Notes under the pieces: model-generated | Told to the model about the DNA's origin: nothing | The model's input: only the letters and a program-made list of their open reading frames with translations | The model's database searches: none | Shown: positions 63,697 through 63,944 of the stretch, piece after piece | Layout: each line of letters begins with the position of its first letter | Position numbering within the stretch: the first letter of the stretch is position 1 | Made by a program: the position numbers and the translations under genes | NCBI RefSeq assembly: GCF_001571145.1 | Contig: NZ_BCTF01000028.1 | Span: forward strand, 1-63,944 | DNA: 63,944 bases | Direction: 5' to 3' | From: Hydrogenophaga flava NBRC 102514 | Lineage (GTDB): Bacteria; Pseudomonadota; Gammaproteobacteria; Burkholderiales; Burkholderiaceae_C

Positions 63697-63944
63697 GCGC
63701 AAGTGAAAAGGCAAGTGCACTTACTGCCGCGCTTGGCCTCTGCCAGCTTGAACGTCCGCAACCTACCGTCGTTCTTCAGCGAGAGCACCATTCCCCCCGA
63801 GTCCAAATCACTTGAATGGTCCTCCTTCTTCCAGACGCTTGCGACCTCATGTTGGCGCCAGCTAAGTCCGTCGTGGTCAAGGGCCATCGCTGACACTGCC
63901 AAGGCTTGCAGCGGACTCGCCTCTGACAGCAGCTCTTCAAGAAC
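63693..63944 (-). CDS. Unidentified gene at window edge, C-terminal part only
   Basis: The frame is open from the window edge to TGA at 63693, giving the last 83 residues (SWRQHEVASVWKKEDHSSDL, RTFKLAEAKRGSKCTCLFTC). No family is recognised. Its stop overlaps the next start (ATGA), so it is the first visible gene of the operon leading to tnsA. The start and most of the protein may lie outside the window. Confidence 0.55.
   Translation of the reverse strand, partial: VLEELLSEASPLQALAVSAMALDHDGLSWRQHEVASVWKKEDHSSDLDSGGMVLSLKNDGRLRTFKLAEAKRGSKCTCLFTCA

Larger units (their letters stand above)
56206..63944 (-). mobile_element. Tn7-like transposon inserted in comEC (one end in window)
   Basis: From about 56206 the sequence changes abruptly from ComEC-coding to AT-richer DNA carrying an end-repeat array, a terminator, and a leftward operon of tniE-like, tniQ, tnsC, tnsB and tnsA genes (listed from the end inward), preceded by two unidentified genes. 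The exact first base lies in 56203-56212; a TGACC at 56207 could be the terminus. The distal end, the target-site duplication and the rest of comEC are outside the window, so the size and cargo are unknown. Confidence 0.92.

Noticed and set aside
56206..63944. Classifying the element as Tn402/Tn5053-like
   Set aside because: Those encode TniA, TniB, TniQ and a resolvase but no TnsA; here a TnsA with complete catalytic residues is present and no resolvase is visible.
56206..63944. A CRISPR-associated transposon
   Set aside because: No cas genes or repeat-spacer array are seen in the visible part; cargo beyond the edge could change this.

Overview
The window is GC-rich chromosomal DNA of a betaproteobacterium in the Burkholderiales, most likely Comamonadaceae (a Hydrogenophaga-like genome fits, but I cannot fix the genus). 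The evidence is the gene content: a BktB-type thiolase, a TAXI-type TRAP binding protein anchored in the membrane, DUF1631, DUF2189 and DUF1415 proteins, AapJQMP, EttA, and short intergenic repeats of a kind I associate with that family. No rRNA, tRNA or CRISPR array is visible. From about 56.2 kb to the right edge the base composition becomes clearly AT-richer, because a Tn7-like transposon begins there.

Layout, left to right. 0-17.6 kb: a cupin, a MoaD/ThiS-like ubiquitin-fold protein paired with a six-Asp-box BNR protein, an EEP-family nuclease, a two-component system, the DEAD-box helicase RhlE, two separate DUF1631 paralogues flanking a frameshifted small gene, ettA and a DUF1415 gene, then a TAXI protein and an Aer-like chemoreceptor. 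17.7-23.4 kb: a metal-resistance cluster. A divergent PbrR/CadR-type MerR regulator faces a canonical dyad promoter, which appears to drive a CDF exporter and then, at short spacing, a small Cys/His-rich secreted protein, a TolC-family protein, a multicopper oxidase, a CopI-like cupredoxin, a DUF411 protein and a CusF-like copper chaperone. 23.4-30 kb: the general L-amino-acid ABC transporter aapJQMP with an attenuator-like hairpin after aapJ, then an acyl-CoA ligase. 30-44.6 kb: mostly single housekeeping and stress genes (DUF2189, hemerythrin, 2OG-Fe oxygenase, a RavA/ViaA-like pair behind bktB, an RluA-family pseudouridine synthase lengthened by an in-frame repeat, a FecR/OmpA pair, dusC, gshA, a dienelactone hydrolase, a ferredoxin). 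44.6-48.1 kb: small proteins and an RbgA-like GTPase. 48.2-55.3 kb: a three-gene transglutaminase / circularly permuted ATP-grasp+alpha-E / transglutaminase-DUF2126 operon, a predicted peptide-bond-forming system of unknown product.

55.5-63.9 kb: comEC, the DNA-uptake channel gene, is cut after about 243 codons by a Tn7-like transposon. Inside the element, reading leftward, is one tightly packed operon: an unidentified gene running off the window edge, a 69-codon gene, tnsA, tnsB, tnsC, tniQ and a possible TnsE/TniE-like gene. The catalytic residues of TnsA (E63, D117, K136), TnsB (D271, D360, E395) and TnsC (Walker A and B) are all present, so the core machinery looks intact. The comEC-proximal end carries an array of AA(C/G)TCGGT repeats resembling TnsB-binding sites. 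The other end and most cargo lie beyond the window. The strongest lead is this element: a complete-looking heteromeric transposase whose single TniQ may direct insertion into a natural-competence gene, with two uncharacterised genes translationally linked ahead of tnsA.
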